Assembly (NCBI GenBank): GCA_963693305.1
Contig: OY855906.1
Location: 11,402,102 to 11,466,101, forward strand
Direction of reading: 5' to 3'
Origin: Meandrina meandrites
Lineage: Eukaryota > Cnidaria > Anthozoa > Scleractinia > Meandrinidae
DNA: 64,000 bases
Shown here one piece after another: positions 46,100-57,691 of the stretch. Each line of letters starts with the position of its first letter. Position 1 is the stretch's first letter. Position numbers and translations under genes: made by a program. The notes under the pieces are model-generated. The model was not told the DNA's origin. It made no database searches and saw only the letters and a list, made by a program, of their open reading frames with translations.

Positions 46100-46167
46100 C
46101 TTCGCAGCCGTTTTTTCACTGTTGTCACGCAACACTGCGTGACGATCACTAAATAACGGCTGCGAAG
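46100..46167. repeat. Short hairpin MITE
   Basis: CTTCGCAGCCGTT... is mirrored by ...AACGGCTGCGAAG, and TCACGCA by TGCGTGA, around a 4-base loop. Same outer arm as 7001-7071. Confidence 0.6.
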
Positions 46168-46189
46168 GAGACTAGGCTTGGGAAGACAT

Positions 46190-48159
46190 ACAGAAAGCCA
46201 GGGGGTTGTACTCATGAGAGGGATGGCAAAAAATTTAGTCATGAGATTTTTTTCCTCGTTTTTGTACAACAAATTTTCCTTTGCTTTTTGTTTTCCCGTG
46301 ATGTCCAAGAATGTTTTTAAAAATTACCTCATTAAATTTCAGACTCTTTCAGAATCAGTAGTTTTCTTGCTTCCTAAAGTATGACTTTGTAAAATTTCTT
46401 AAAATTCTAATGACTGGTTCGTTTGAAAATGTGCCTTTCTGGTAAGACAATAAAACGCCCAATTGCAACTTTTTTATCAACCTCGCACGCGCAGCACGTG
46501 AATTTTGTTTCTCTCGGAATTTCTCTCAAAGCGCGGGCTTGCATCAGCGTTGTATCCAAAGAGCGCGCGTAAACTGTCTCCCCCCCGCCACCCTTCAGGG
46601 GACTGGAAGAAGGTTTTGCAGGTTCTGGTGAAGCAACTAAATTGGTCCCCAATTCTCTAAGCCAATCCAGATTAAAAGAAAACTACAACCTACACATTTG
46701 TCATGTCTATCATAAATTGCTACACAAGAGTATTTTACTACGTCCGTTATGGAACGACAAATCAATTTTATTTCTGTTTTATTTTTACATTATAGCTTAC
46801 AATTATTCAAATTATGCAAATTAACCTAGGTTAGCGACAACCTTCAACACGTTTGATCAAGCTTAATATACTAAACGATATCTAATGCAACTTTTTGTAC
46901 TGAAACATAGTTGTTACTTCATAATTTTTAAACATTTACATGATTACACTCTTTCCCTTTCGAAGCCGAGTTTGTAGATTTACTCAAATCAAGAACTAAG
47001 CTTTAGACTACGAGCAGTCCCTATTTATTTTCTCAAAAAATGCTCGCGTGAAAATTGGGGACGACGCGCCTTTGGGATCCTCTCTTGTGTCACATCCAAA
47101 ACTACTGAGGGCTCAGTCAATCCTTAGGGATGGGAACCCAACCAGGATTATAACTGACTGAAAAATACAGCACTAAGTACCTTAGTTTAAGTAATAATCA
47201 AAAACACATTAAATAAAAGCTTCTAATTCCTAAAGTGGAATAAGCAAAAGGAAACTAAATCCATTGTGAATTTGCATAAAAATGACAAATGCTGCAATAA
47301 ATTAAGCAAATAAAAGTGAAAGAACCAAGGAGACTTTGGGAATGTTGCTAATAATTTACTCCTCACCAACTAATCGATTAGATCATCTGCACTTACTTTA
47401 TTAAATACTTTTATTTTGTTAACTTCTATTTCCTTCAATATCTGCTAGATTTTTTTTTAATTTGGTAAATCCCAAAAATAGACTTGACTTTGAAACAAAT
47501 GTATAATGATATACAGGGTTCTCCCCACCAAGGAAGAAAACAAATACTTCATGCCTTTTCCTGGAAAGGAACCAATTATTTCTCCTTTAAATTTGCTTTA
47601 GTTTCTCTTGTAGAAAGGCATTATCCTAAAACAATTTACTGGTAAACTCAATCCTGCAGAATACCATCTGATTACTTTTTTTTTTGCTGACCAGGCCCAG
47701 GCCATATTGTGTGCAATTTCACAGCTGAGGTTTTATCATCCAACAAATTGTTGATGGAATGCATTTAACAGCTAGAAAAGCTGTGGTGAATTAATGCAGC
47801 ATTTCACAAGATTTCAGACAGATCCTGGAAAACTACATATATTGCTGGATATCTTGGTTATGTACAGATGACATGTTTAGTAACTTTTGACGATATATGA
47901 GCTTTGTGCAAATTTGTTGAATAATAACAAATGGAAGGGCAGAACCCGGTACATATTTGAGAATTGGCATTATTTGTAAAGCTATTTCTTAGTTTAAGAC
48001 AACACATACATCATTATGCATGCTTCACAAAGAGAGCAGCAAGGCCAATGGCCATTTCAATCAAATTGCTCTTGACAAAGAAGCTACATGTTTTAACTTC
48101 TCACATTGTAAGAAATACAGGAAATTGAAGGATTAAAAATAAATAGTAGTAGATGAGCT
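46190..48159. other. Intergenic DNA 3' of RCAN
   Basis: Expected to include the RCAN 3' untranslated region at its right end. I recognise no exon or repeat boundary. Confidence 0.4.
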
Positions 48160-50939
48160 CTATATTTTTCTATCTGGTCTTCTAGTTTGCGTAACTTCCC
48201 TTGGTAATGCTTTCAAGGGATGAAACTTGCTCCTTTCACCATCCTCCACTTCCTCCTCTCCTTCTTCATCGCACAAGTGCACTACAATGCTAGGTGCATC
48301 TTCAGCGGAGGTGTGTAGCTGGTAAGGCTGTGAGGTATCCAAGCTGGCTACTGCAGCCAGCAGATCGTAGTTGATAACAGGGTGGGACTCTGGAGTCTGC
48401 TCCCAGCCAAAAGGAGGGGATGCAGGAGGGGATATCAAGAACTGCTTTGTTAGAGGTGGAGGCTTGAGGTTAGAGTTGTTGTTAAGGGAGGAACGTCTCT
48501 GCAAAACAACACACAGTGTTGCACATTGTCAAATTGATGGAGATTATCAGCAAGTCTGTTCCAATGCTAGAGATTGGAAATACAGCTGCCTCAACAGTGC
48601 TGGCAAGAAAGAAAGAGTACTCCCAGCAGGAGTCAGATCTATGACCTCCCAAATGGTACATGTACATTGGATGCTCTACCACTGAACCACTGTCTTGATG
48701 AAAACTCAACTAGGTTTATGGAACAAACATCCTGCAGATAAACATCTTGCAGACTGCTAGGATTTTAAATGTCAGTGTGATGCTCTTGCACAAAGATGGA
48801 AATCTTCATTTTCATAATTTGTGCAATTTAAGCATGACATATATATTCAAATCTAAGCAGTATATAGGATCACCAAGAATCTCCTATTGCTCATTGGTAA
48901 AGCACCTGAAGTACTAACAGGAGTTCATAGGTTCAACACCTGTTGGGAGCACTCAGAATTTCTTTTTCTGAGTACCGTATTGACCTGAGTATAAGTTGAT
49001 CCCGTGTATAAGTCGGCCCCCTATTTTTGACGCCATGAACTAAGCTTTTTTTCTATTTCTGGGTAAGAATTTTCTTGGAAAACTAACCTTGTTTTTCTTA
49101 AAATTTCCCTTTGTTAACATAAAACAATCGTTATGCTAATTGTGCATAATTTATTTAACTGGTGTTTGGGTGGAAAATCTTCACTCATGTATAAGTCAAG
49201 GACGATTTTTTGGACAAATTTCTAGGTAAAAAAAGGTTGACTTATACACGGGTAAATATGGTATCTACATGTACATGTACCTCTGTCATCCGCTGAAAAA
49301 TATCATCTTTCAATTTTCGAGAAGCAAGTTCCCAATTATTATACTCTCATAGCAATACCAGCTGGGACTCAAACCTAGACCCCCAGGGACTGAAGTGCAT
49401 TGACTAAAAGGCCACTGTGCCCCCCACTATCTGCATGAATGGAAAATTATTATTTTTAAGGGAAAATGTTGTAAATAATCACCTGAACAAGAAAGACACC
49501 AAGTTCGTAGCCCAAGAAAAGCTGTCCGTGTAGATCTTTCTTAGCTTCTTTAGCATTCTCTTCCTTGCTAAAAGTAACCCTTGCTCTGTGGAAAGTTTTT
49601 AAGTAGATGAAGCTTATGTCACTTTCACTTCCATAAGGGGAGAAAAACTTTTCAAATAATTTCTGAAAAGAGAAAATATTATGACTGGTAAGTATAAAAA
49701 AATCAATAATTTTGAACCCAAGAAACATCCAGAGTACATATATTTATTTTTGCTTCTTGCTGAATATTTTGTGCACTGGTTTATTCACACCTTGGTGACT
49801 TGGACATGCTTCCGTGAATTAGTCGCCCCGGTACCATCAGCCACGCAGACGAAACTGAACCAGCATTTTAAGAGCTTTAATCCTACGAGCTTCACATATT
49901 CACAAAGTATTCCATAAGTTTTTAGTTTTTAACTGCCTTTGTTTACTTGTGTACTGCCTTCGTTTACTTGTGCAGCCCGTTGTGCAGCTGCATGTACGTG
50001 CTTCTTGCCAAATTTTGCACCTCAGTGACTTTGAAAGGTTTTTAGCAAGTATTTTGAGAACTTTTCGTCAGGCCTTGCACGTATTCCCACAACATTCGAT
50101 TATTTGGAGCAACTGCAGAATACCCTGCCACTTTAGTCCACCTCATTTACATGGGTCGGTACCTTTTGAAGAACGAGGGATAACACAATAGATGCTATTC
50201 TCATTCAATGACATGTAAATAAGTGGCGGGGTATTCTGCAGTTAAGCCGATTATTTTTTTAAATTTGCTTCGTTGTTTTGTTGCTTTGTACTTTGTACTT
50301 GTGCAGCAGCTGCCACTGATGTGCTTCTTGCTGAAAAATTTGTGCATAGGATTTTTCACACCTTGGTCTACGCAATCCTTGTTCCAATCTGCAGACTACA
50401 TCCAAATTTCCGCAGCAATTTCATAGCCCTGGCTACACTTGTTAATATTATCCAACAAAACTTTGGTATATATGACTTCACTGACTTGTGCAGGCGCTAA
50501 TCGATAAGCCTATTTCCTCACATTAACAAACAAAATAGAGCACTTGGCTAATATCTCTCACCTACATTTATAAGGGTTTAATTCACACTATTCAAAATGA
50601 TCCACAGTTGGGTTCACGTCGACTTTTACAAGACGAATTTTCCATTAAATACCACAGTTGTTTTGGTAGGAAAAAAACTGATATTTACAAAAACGTACCG
50701 GTTTTGTTTACGAAAGAGCTAGTCCATCACATAACTATTAAACAGCTTGAAATTGAGAGCTGTAACAAAGACTAAACAAGGTACTGCTAATTAAAGTATC
50801 GACATACCTTCGCTTTTTCATCGTCAAAGACATCGTTTGGAAGATTAGTAACTGACACACTCCACGATTGTTCCTCGTCTTCTTCGCCATTGCTGTTTGT
50901 CGGGAATGATGTGTCTATATTTTCCACGGACGGCTTCAT
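48160..50939 (-). CDS. RCAN: RCAN / calcipressin, regulator of calcineurin
   Basis: Three coding exons on the minus strand: 50939-50808, 49662-49483 and 48498-48160, all phase 0, encoding 216 residues (vertebrate RCANs about 197-250). Residues about 27-104 form the RRM-like domain (WSVSVTNLPNDVFDDEKAK; YLKTFHRARVTFSKEENAKE). The calcineurin-interacting part has the family signature FLISPPASPP (124-133), PVINYDLLAAVASL, the PxIxIT-like PSIVVH (173-178) and the C-terminal QTRRP (208-212). In the family, the signature serines are targets for GSK3 and MAPK-type kinases. RCAN binds and modulates the phosphatase calcineurin in the cytosol. The start ATG opens an acidic leader (NGEEDEEQ) and is the first in frame. 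The introns contain three tRNA-like SINE heads and a MITE. Confidence 0.97.
48600..48715 (-). repeat. tRNA-like SINE head in RCAN intron 2
   Basis: On the minus strand, GTGGTTCAGTGGTAGAGCAT (A box) followed by GGTCATAGATCTGAC (weak B box) and a CTGGGAGT tail. Decayed. Confidence 0.5.
48880..48960 (+). repeat. tRNA-like SINE head in RCAN intron 2
   Basis: Plus-strand TTGCTCATTGGTAAAGCACC (A box) and AGGTTCAACACC (B box), ending GGGAGCACTCAG. Confidence 0.5.
48975..49261. mobile_element. TA-flanked MITE with GTATAAGT boxes
   Basis: Ends CCGTATTGACC (left) and AATATGG (right), with TA on each side. GTATAAGT or its inverse occurs about five times close to the ends. The terminus resembles that of 62058-62667, suggesting the same transposase class (Tc1/mariner/pogo-like, TA target). 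Confidence 0.6.
49362..49432 (-). repeat. tRNA-like SINE head in RCAN intron 2
   Basis: Minus-strand GCACAGTGGCCTTTTAGTCAA (A-box region) and GGTTTGAGTCCC (B box). Confidence 0.5.
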
Positions 50940-51404
50940 TTTGAAGACAACCAAATCACTTTCCGTATGAGAAATCCAAGTACGAAATGTAAAATCATAC
51001 GCAGTATGATCTCATTAAATAAGTTGTCCACATCGAAAGAATTTCGCAAAGAATTTTACGCCATATATGTACAGGCTTTTGACAGTCAGTGCAATCGAGT
51101 AACTGGGCGCACAAGGCTTGCTGGGTAATTCGGCAAGTGAGAGCTTGGACGCGATCGAACAGGAATTTTCACAGAACGCTTTGAGGTAATTTGCTCATAA
51201 AATTTAATGATAAATACGATACAATGAATAAATGTATATTTTCAAGTGCCAAATTATAAAATCGTCTCTGAAAAAGTCTGTCAAGCGTGACAAACCATTT
51301 CACATGAATTCCTATTAAAAAGATTGCGTGACACTGCTCAAAACAGATCATTTCGAAAAGCTTTCATGACGTGTGACACTAACATAAATGCAGACAAGAT
51401 CGAC

Positions 51405-51560
51405 GTACAGTAGAAGCCCGCTCTACGGACACCAGCCTAATACGGACACCCCTCAGTTTTGTTTGTCCCGACGAAAAGTTCATATATTTTCTCTAAAATC
51501 AACCCGCTTATTACGAACACCGGCCAATACGGACAATGGACACTTTTCTGTGTCCCGAGT
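51405..51560. repeat. One end of a CTACGGACACC-type MITE
   Basis: TACAGTAGAAGCCCGCTCTA followed by repeated TACGGACACC motifs, typical of one end of a widespread animal DNA-transposon MITE. The other end is not seen here. It is followed by an AGAGA-rich run (51585-51628). Confidence 0.5.
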
Positions 51561-51623
51561 GGCAAAGACTGGTCAAGAAGAAGAGAGAAGCACGAAGCAG
51601 AGAAGAAGAGAGAAGAGAAGAGA

Positions 51624-51695
51624 AGAGAAGCATACCTCATTGAAAGAGGTCAAACTCTTGAACCTCAAGGTTTAAATAAGAAAGATGAAACTTAG
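51624..51695 (+). pseudogene. Penelope-like endonuclease C-terminus (second copy)
   Basis: EAYLIERGQTLEPQGLNKK is the same C-terminal block as in the 1444-1785 fragment, on the plus strand. The nuclease core is missing. Its 3' untranslated tail should follow to the right but is interrupted at 51870 by element A. The matching tail is found reversed at 55541-55640. Confidence 0.65.
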
Positions 51696-52275
51696 TACGT
51701 TATTTTAGTATCAGCATTCTACCTTTTGTGCCATTTATAGCTTTTTCACAGCATTTCATACTGTAACGTTTCTCCATATTTTTAAATTTCAAATTTTAAC
51801 GTTTCTTTCTACCGTTACTTATCTCTTAGCCGCGTCACTTAGTACGTAATCATTATTTGCTTGTTATATGAGGGTGTCAATGGGGTTAACTGTTTAGCGT
51901 ATAATGACGTTTTTTGGCTACCGTAACCATATAAATAACTAAATGTGAACTGTCTAACGTATAAAAGGAGATCGACTTTTTAGCGTATGCAGTATTTAAC
52001 GACCAAAGGTTGGCGATTTTTGAGAAACAAAATGTAAATTTCAGTTTACTTTGACCTCGTCTAACTCTTCTGGAGACCCTTTGTAGTCTTTGTAGACCTC
52101 CATTTTCTGTCTGTTGCGTGTCACGTTGGAGATTACATGACTTTCTTTAAATTTCGTGACATCCTCCGCGCCTGCACTCTGCCTGCGGTTTTAGTTACCA
52201 GGCGTGCGTTTCTCAAAAGACCCGAAAACTTCTCGGCCCCGAAAACGGTCCTGGACTTATTTTGTCGCCATAAAG

Positions 52276-54010
52276 CAGAGGCTTCCCAAGCTCAAAAGTC
52301 GTCTTTTTGATGTGTTTTTGAGAGCCCTTCGAGCGGCCGACTCTACATACGTGGTGTATGCGACAGCTTGTGTATATAGAGAAATGTATGGGAAAATCAC
52401 GGAGTCTCTAAAATCGGGTAAATAACTATCTATTTTAAAATAAAGTTTACCTACCTCAAATGTGTCGCTTACTTGTGTCTAATGTGCCGAATTTGAAGCC
52501 ATTCCGACGTCATTTAGCGAAGTTATTCGAAGTCGTTGTCTCCCCTTCTAAAAAGAAGGAAAGGCAGACCACTCCATCGATCGCTGGCCAGAGCTCACTC
52601 CACAAATCGCTCTCTCCTCAAAAGGAAAAGTCCCGAATCGCAATAAAACCAACAGTTCCATAAAGCCCAATAAATTTCACTCCACATACGTGTTCTTCGG
52701 CGGTCGAAAGACTCGTAAAGAACGAGAAATTTTGCTTTAATTTCGCCTATTAGGCTTTCCAAATATGCTTGTGACCGACCCCGCGACAACGGTCGTTACT
52801 CAACGAATAGTATCTGATCTCTGATTGGTCCATTTGAACCAAGTCACGCGCTGACAACACGACACTCCACCGGAGGGAAAGTACATTTTGTCACGATTCA
52901 AGTTTCACGCTAGGGCTCCCAAGGGATGTTTTCTGAAAGCTGTATTGTTCGCAATAGCCAATCACAGCCATGTTTACATATTCAAATTTGTATTGAGTGT
53001 ACAGTTTTCCCTGAGCTGAAGAAATTCACTGAACTCCATCGTTGCGCATTGGCTCGATATGTTTTCTTAATATGTCTTCGGTCATAAAAACGAATGCCTC
53101 AGCTTTGCGGGAGAAGAACGATCGTGACTTGCCGCGGAACTCTCTAAACGTAAACAGTAAGAGAGGGTCGCCTGTGTCTGAAAACGAACACGAAAAAGAC
53201 GATGCACTTTATGCGAAATGGAAGCTTTGGGTGATTTCTCATTGCCAGTTTAAGTACGAATCGACAACGGCCATCAGAAGAATAGTTGAACATTCGACGA
53301 GCGAGAAGGAGAATTTCGAGTCCGGAAAAGATGGTATATCGCCTGATGTGTTGGGAAAACATCCCTTGGGAGCCCTAGCGTGAAACTTGAATCGTGACAA
53401 AATGTACTTTCCCTCCGGTGGAGTGTCGTGTTGTCAGCGCGTGACTTGGTTCAAATGGACCAATCAGAGATCAGATACTATTCGTTGAGTAACGACCGTT
53501 GTCGCGGGGTCGGTCACAAGCATATTTGGAAAGCCTAATAGGCGAAATTAAAGCAAAATTTCTCGTTCTTTACGAGTCTTTCGACCGCCGAAGAACACGT
53601 ATGTGGAGTGAAATTTATTGGGCTTTATGGAACTGTTGGTTTTATTGCGATTCGGGACTTTTCCTTTTGAGGAGAGAGCGATTTGTGGAGTGAGCTCTGG
53701 CCAGCGATCGATGGAGTGGTCTGCCTTTCCTTCTTTTTAGAAGGGGAGACAACGACTTCGAATAACTTCGCTAAATGACGTCGGAATGGCTTCAAATTCG
53801 GCACAAGACACAAGTAAGCGACACATTTAAAGTAGGTAAACTTTATTTTAAAATAGATAGTTATTTACCCGATTTTAGAGACTCCGTGATTTTCCCATAC
53901 ATTTCTCTATATACACAAGCTGTCGCATACACCACGTATGTAGAGTCGGCCGCTCGAAGGGCTCTCAAAAACACATCAAAAAGACGACTTTTGAGCTTGG
54001 GAAGCCTGTG
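52276..54010. mobile_element. Foldback element with ~655-bp arms inserted in element A
   Basis: Ends CAGAGGCTTCCCAAGC and GCTTGGGAAGCCTGTG. Arms 52276-52932 and 53356-54010 are nearly identical inverted copies around a 423-bp centre. Flanked by an exact 7-bp duplication CATAAAG (52269-52275 and 54011-54017); the empty site is present in element B (GCCATAAAGTGGC on its minus strand, near 61475). The CAGRG-like terminus suggests hAT or P relatives, but this is uncertain. Confidence 0.88.
53072..53383 (+). CDS. Hypothetical ORF in the centre of the foldback element
   Basis: A frame of about 103 codons from an ATG at 53072, rich in Lys, Glu and Ser with a KWKLWVISHCQF segment. It ends inside the right arm. 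Not recognised. It is the only unique sequence between the arms and could be a captured exon fragment or chance. Confidence 0.2.
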   Translation: MSSVIKTNASALREKNDRDLPRNSLNVNSKRGSPVSENEHEKDDALYAKWKLWVISHCQFKYESTTAIRRIVEHSTSEKENFESGKDGISPDVLGKHPLGALA

Positions 54011-54872
54011 CATAAAGTGGCATTGTCCGAAGAACTTTTTTGGAAAAAAAAGACGGCGAAGGCCTTAGTTGAAAACAAAAGGACGAAAGTAGAAGATATG
54101 AGAGAGAATGACTGCTGTCAGAATTCGAAGACAAATTTCAAAACGGGGTGGGCCAAGAACAAATCTCACTTCGCGAAAAGAACGCAGCGCGATTTACAAA
54201 AGTACTTGATGGTCGACTTTCCCGTTTGTTTACAGAAACTTCCAAAATTCATTCAGCTTGTGTGCAGCAAGTTCGCCATTGTACTGAGCGACAATGATAG
54301 CGAAGAATTCAACCAAAATTAACTTTGACCAAATTTCAAGGCTCATAAAACAAGATTAGAAAAGTTTATTAGCTCGTGCTTTGTAAATTATAAGCTGGGA
54401 ATAAACAAAGTTAAACACAAAATGACGCTTTAAGCACTTACATCAGGCTGCCTTTACGTTCAGTAGCCCATAGAGGTGAATCAGTGTTAAAAACTTAACG
54501 TTGCTAGAACTGTACAAATCGCCAAAGATAAAACTTTGCGGGCGATTCATCGAAAAAGTCTTGAATTTGATGCGTACGTGACGAACCCAACTCAGTGCAA
54601 CGGTGTCAATTGCAATTTTTGAACCAATCAAAGGCTGGAAAATTGAAGCTCACGCTATTCCTTGCGTTACATTTCCCGAAAACATCCCCGAAAATCTCGG
54701 GAGAAAATCGGGCGCTTTGAGAAACGCTTTCCGGGACCCAAGAAACGCACCCAAAAACTACCCCGAAAACTTTTCGGGTACGAGAAGTTTTCGGGACTTT
54801 TGAGAAACGCACGCCTGCCCTGAAAAGTTTTCGGGTACGAGAAGTTTTCGGGACTTTTGAGAAACGCACGCC

Positions 54873-55001
54873 AGTTCCGACCTGTCATTATCTGGTAATG
54901 AGGCTGAAGAGGATGAAGATGTTGGAATGTATGTTGTGCCCAATACACTGACCACTCGACATGGGAGGCAAATTAGAGCGGTGGTTAGACTGGACTTGTA
55001 A
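54873..55001 (+). pseudogene. C-terminal coding end of element A's lost transposase (candidate)
   Basis: A short frame ends GNEAEEDEDVGMYVVPN, then TLTTRHGRQIRAVVRLDL and TAA (54999-55001). The acidic stretch followed by a basic TTRHGRQIR and a short hydrophobic end looks like a genuine protein terminus. The same stretch is in element B on the minus strand (55997-56125). Suggests both copies are internal-deletion derivatives of an autonomous element. Confidence 0.35.
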
Positions 55002-55351
55002 GACAAGAATGGGTAATTGGGACAAACATTGCAGAAATTACTGTTCAGTGTGCTTTTTTGGCTATAAATGGTGATAACATTCTTGAAAATCGCTCATAGG
55101 AGCCCACAGGAGATCATAGGAGTGCTAATTGTGCCAATACATTGAATAGAACCTGTTTTTATTTCAATAATGGCTTACTTTGCAAAAACATACCATCTAC
55201 AGCTTCTAAAAGTCATATAATCATACAAATTTACTGTTTAATCTCCTTTTTTGCTGTTTACTGACTAAAGCCACTTTTTTTAACAGTTTACTGACTAATT
55301 GGCTTTTTTTTAGCTGTTTACTGACTAGAGCTATACCCCATTGACACCCTC

Positions 55352-55646
55352 ACATCACTTTCAAAATTAAGAAAAACTTACTATAAAAATCATTTGAGAC
55401 ATTTCGTGGAGAATTAGGCTAAAAGTGGCCTTCCCCAAAGTGGCGCTCAAAAAACATAGTGTCCCTCCCCCAGCTAAATGCTGACCAGTCTTTAGTAAAC
55501 GAAGAAAAGCAAGGCTGATTGAACAGTTGGGAACTATATATATTTCCAATATTTCGGAAGGCACGGCCTTCCTTCTTCAGGGTGTTACAAAGAATGGCTC
55601 TAAAAGTTAAACGTTACAAATTTAAAATATAGGAAATACGATATAA
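55352..55646. other. Segment between elements A and B, apparently inverted
   Basis: Begins with ACATCA and ends with ATATAA. These are the inverses of the outer flanks of B (TGATGT, 61877-61882) and A (TTATAT, 51864-51869). It contains the reversed Penelope-like 3' tail. Confidence 0.75.
55541..55640 (-). mobile_element. Penelope-like 3' tail, reversed relative to its coding end
   Basis: Read on the minus strand it matches the tail of the 1200-1785 element: CCTGAAGAAG, a 7-bp hairpin with loop CGT, then CGAAATATTGGAAA.TATATA. The coding end of the same element is on the plus strand at 51624-51695. Confidence 0.75.
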
Positions 55647-57287
55647 GAGGGTGTCAATGGGGTATAGCTCTAGTCAGTAAACAGCTAAAAAAAAGCCAAT
55701 TAGTCAGTAAACTGTTAAAAAAAGTGGCTTTAGTCAGTAAACAGCAAAAAAGGAGATTAAACAGTAAATTTGTATGATTATATGACTTTTAGAAGCTGTA
55801 GATGGTATGTTTTTGCAAAGTAAGCCATTATTGAAATAAAAACAGGTTCTATTCAATGTATTGGCACAATTAGCACTCCTATGATCTCCTGTGGGCTCCT
55901 ATGAGCGATTTTCAAGAATGTTATCACCATTTATAGCCAAAAAAGCACACTGAACAGTAATTTCTGCCACGTTTGTCCCAATTACCCATTCTTGTCTTAC
56001 AAGTCCAGTCTAACCACCGCTCTAATTTGCCTCCCATGTCGAGTGGTCAGTGTATTGGGCACAACATACATTCCAACATCTTCATCCTCTTCAGCCTCAT
56101 TACCAGATAATGACAGGTCGGAACTGGCGTGCGTTTCTCAAAAGTCCCGAAAACTTCTCGTACCCGAAAACTTTTCAGGGCAGGCGTGCGTTTCTCAAAA
56201 GTCCCGAGAACTTCTCGTACCCGAAAAGTTTTCGGGGTAGTTTTTGGGTGCGTTTCTTGGGTCCCGGAAAGCGTTTCTCAAAGCGCCCGATTTTCTCCCG
56301 AGATTTTCGGGGATGTTTTCGGGAAATGTAACGCAAGGAATAGCGTGAGCTTCAATTTTCCAGCCTTTGATTGGTTCAAAAATTGCAATTGACACCGTTG
56401 CACTGAGTTGGGTTCGTCACGTACGCATCAAATTCAAGACTTTTTCGATGAATCGCCTGCAAAGTTTTATCTTTGGCGATTTGTACAGTTCTAGCAACGT
56501 TAAGTTTTTAAGAGGCTGTCCGCGTAACAGCGGATAAGGCAAATTTTGGACCTTCACCGATTTCTCTAATATTTTCAGTGAAAGTCGACCATTATATCCC
56601 ATGAACAAATATCACATTTATTTGGATCAAATATTTTATTTTTATTTTTTGCGAGGCGGTTTTCATTGCAACCTCAAAACCACCCAATTTGCATTTGAAG
56701 ACTCCATAATTTAGCATTAAATGTCGGTCGCTGCCAAAGCGTATTTCCTTAACCAAACAAGCTAAATATTTTATATAGCAAGGTTTTATGTTTCTTCTAT
56801 ACTTTAACGGTTAAACAATTGTATTCTATAAAATTTTGACTGAGTTATGAATTTTCAAAAACACTGACTAACGGACTCAGGAATGCGTGACACGTAACAT
56901 ACCTGTAGTTGAAAGCGATTTTCTCGAATGTGGGACCTGATCAGAAGTCAAGTCTATTGTATTTCGAAAGTACTAATACCAGCCTAGAAACCTATCGAAT
57001 AAAATTTGTGGGCACTCTACACTTCGCGCCGTACAGAGCAGCAAGATTTTCCCAAATTTTCGCCATTTTGATTAAAACCAAAGATAACGACGGTCCGATT
57101 TCTTTACAGGGAACGCCTATAGATACGATCATTACCACTAAACACCACACTGTGGTATGCAAATAAATAATATTTGTCGATTTAGCCGTCGTTTGAGGAA
57201 AAAATCTATCGTTGTTGCAGGATTTTCAACAGAAACAGCGATAAATATCAATATGCAAATTAGCTCCGAAAACGATATTTTGCTATA

Positions 57288-57691
57288 CAGCTATTTCAAT
57301 TAACGTTGTCGGATCGAAGCTCAAAGCTTAAAGACAAGACCGAAAGGTAGTATGGGCGAAGAAAGAGTGTTCCACGCGTGCTGAATACTAATGAGATACA
57401 GCGATATAGCAAACGAGATGTTTTTCGTTTCCTTTCTCTTCAGACATGTGTAGAAAAGATCCTTTTTCGCCTCATTTCATTTAAAAAGAATAGTCCAAAC
57501 CACATAACGGCGAAGGAAAAGATACAAGAAAGGTTTCACGGAAAGAAAAACAAAATATTCCACGTGCAAAAATACAAACTTGTAGATTTCCTCAATGGTG
57601 ATATGCAAATTGCAGTAAATACCCATGGCACCATTCGGTCTTGACTTGTAGGTTTGAAGATTTAATCCGACAACGTTAATTGAAATAGCTG
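57288..57691. mobile_element. Mariner-type MITE nested in the giant foldback
   Basis: 404 bp starting CAGCTATTTCAATTAACG and ending in its inverse, flanked by TA. The right arm of the foldback (near 60222) shows the empty site, TTTGCTATATTTATC on the complementary strand, proving insertion after the palindrome formed. Same family as 23577-23983. Confidence 0.82.

Larger units (their letters stand above)
51870..55351 (+). mobile_element. Element A: 1740-bp TIR element split by a foldback insertion
   Basis: Ends GAGGGTGTCAATGGGGT and its exact inverse. Without the 1735-bp insertion at 52276-54010 and one copy of its 7-bp duplication, A is 1740 bp, exactly the length of element B without its own insertion. 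Left subterminal repeats TTTAGCGTAT (near 51893, 51954 as CTAACGTAT, 51979) and right subterminal repeats GTTTACTGACTA (near 55258, 55286, 55318) look like transposase-binding sites. The superfamily is not identified; a 6-bp target duplication is inferred. The copy has no complete transposase. Confidence 0.85.

Noticed and set aside
54606..55006. Minus-strand ORFs of 82-93 codons repeated in elements A and B
   Set aside because: Antisense shadows of the GCGTGCGTTTCTCAAAAGT tandem duplications and of the better plus-sense C-terminal coding end.
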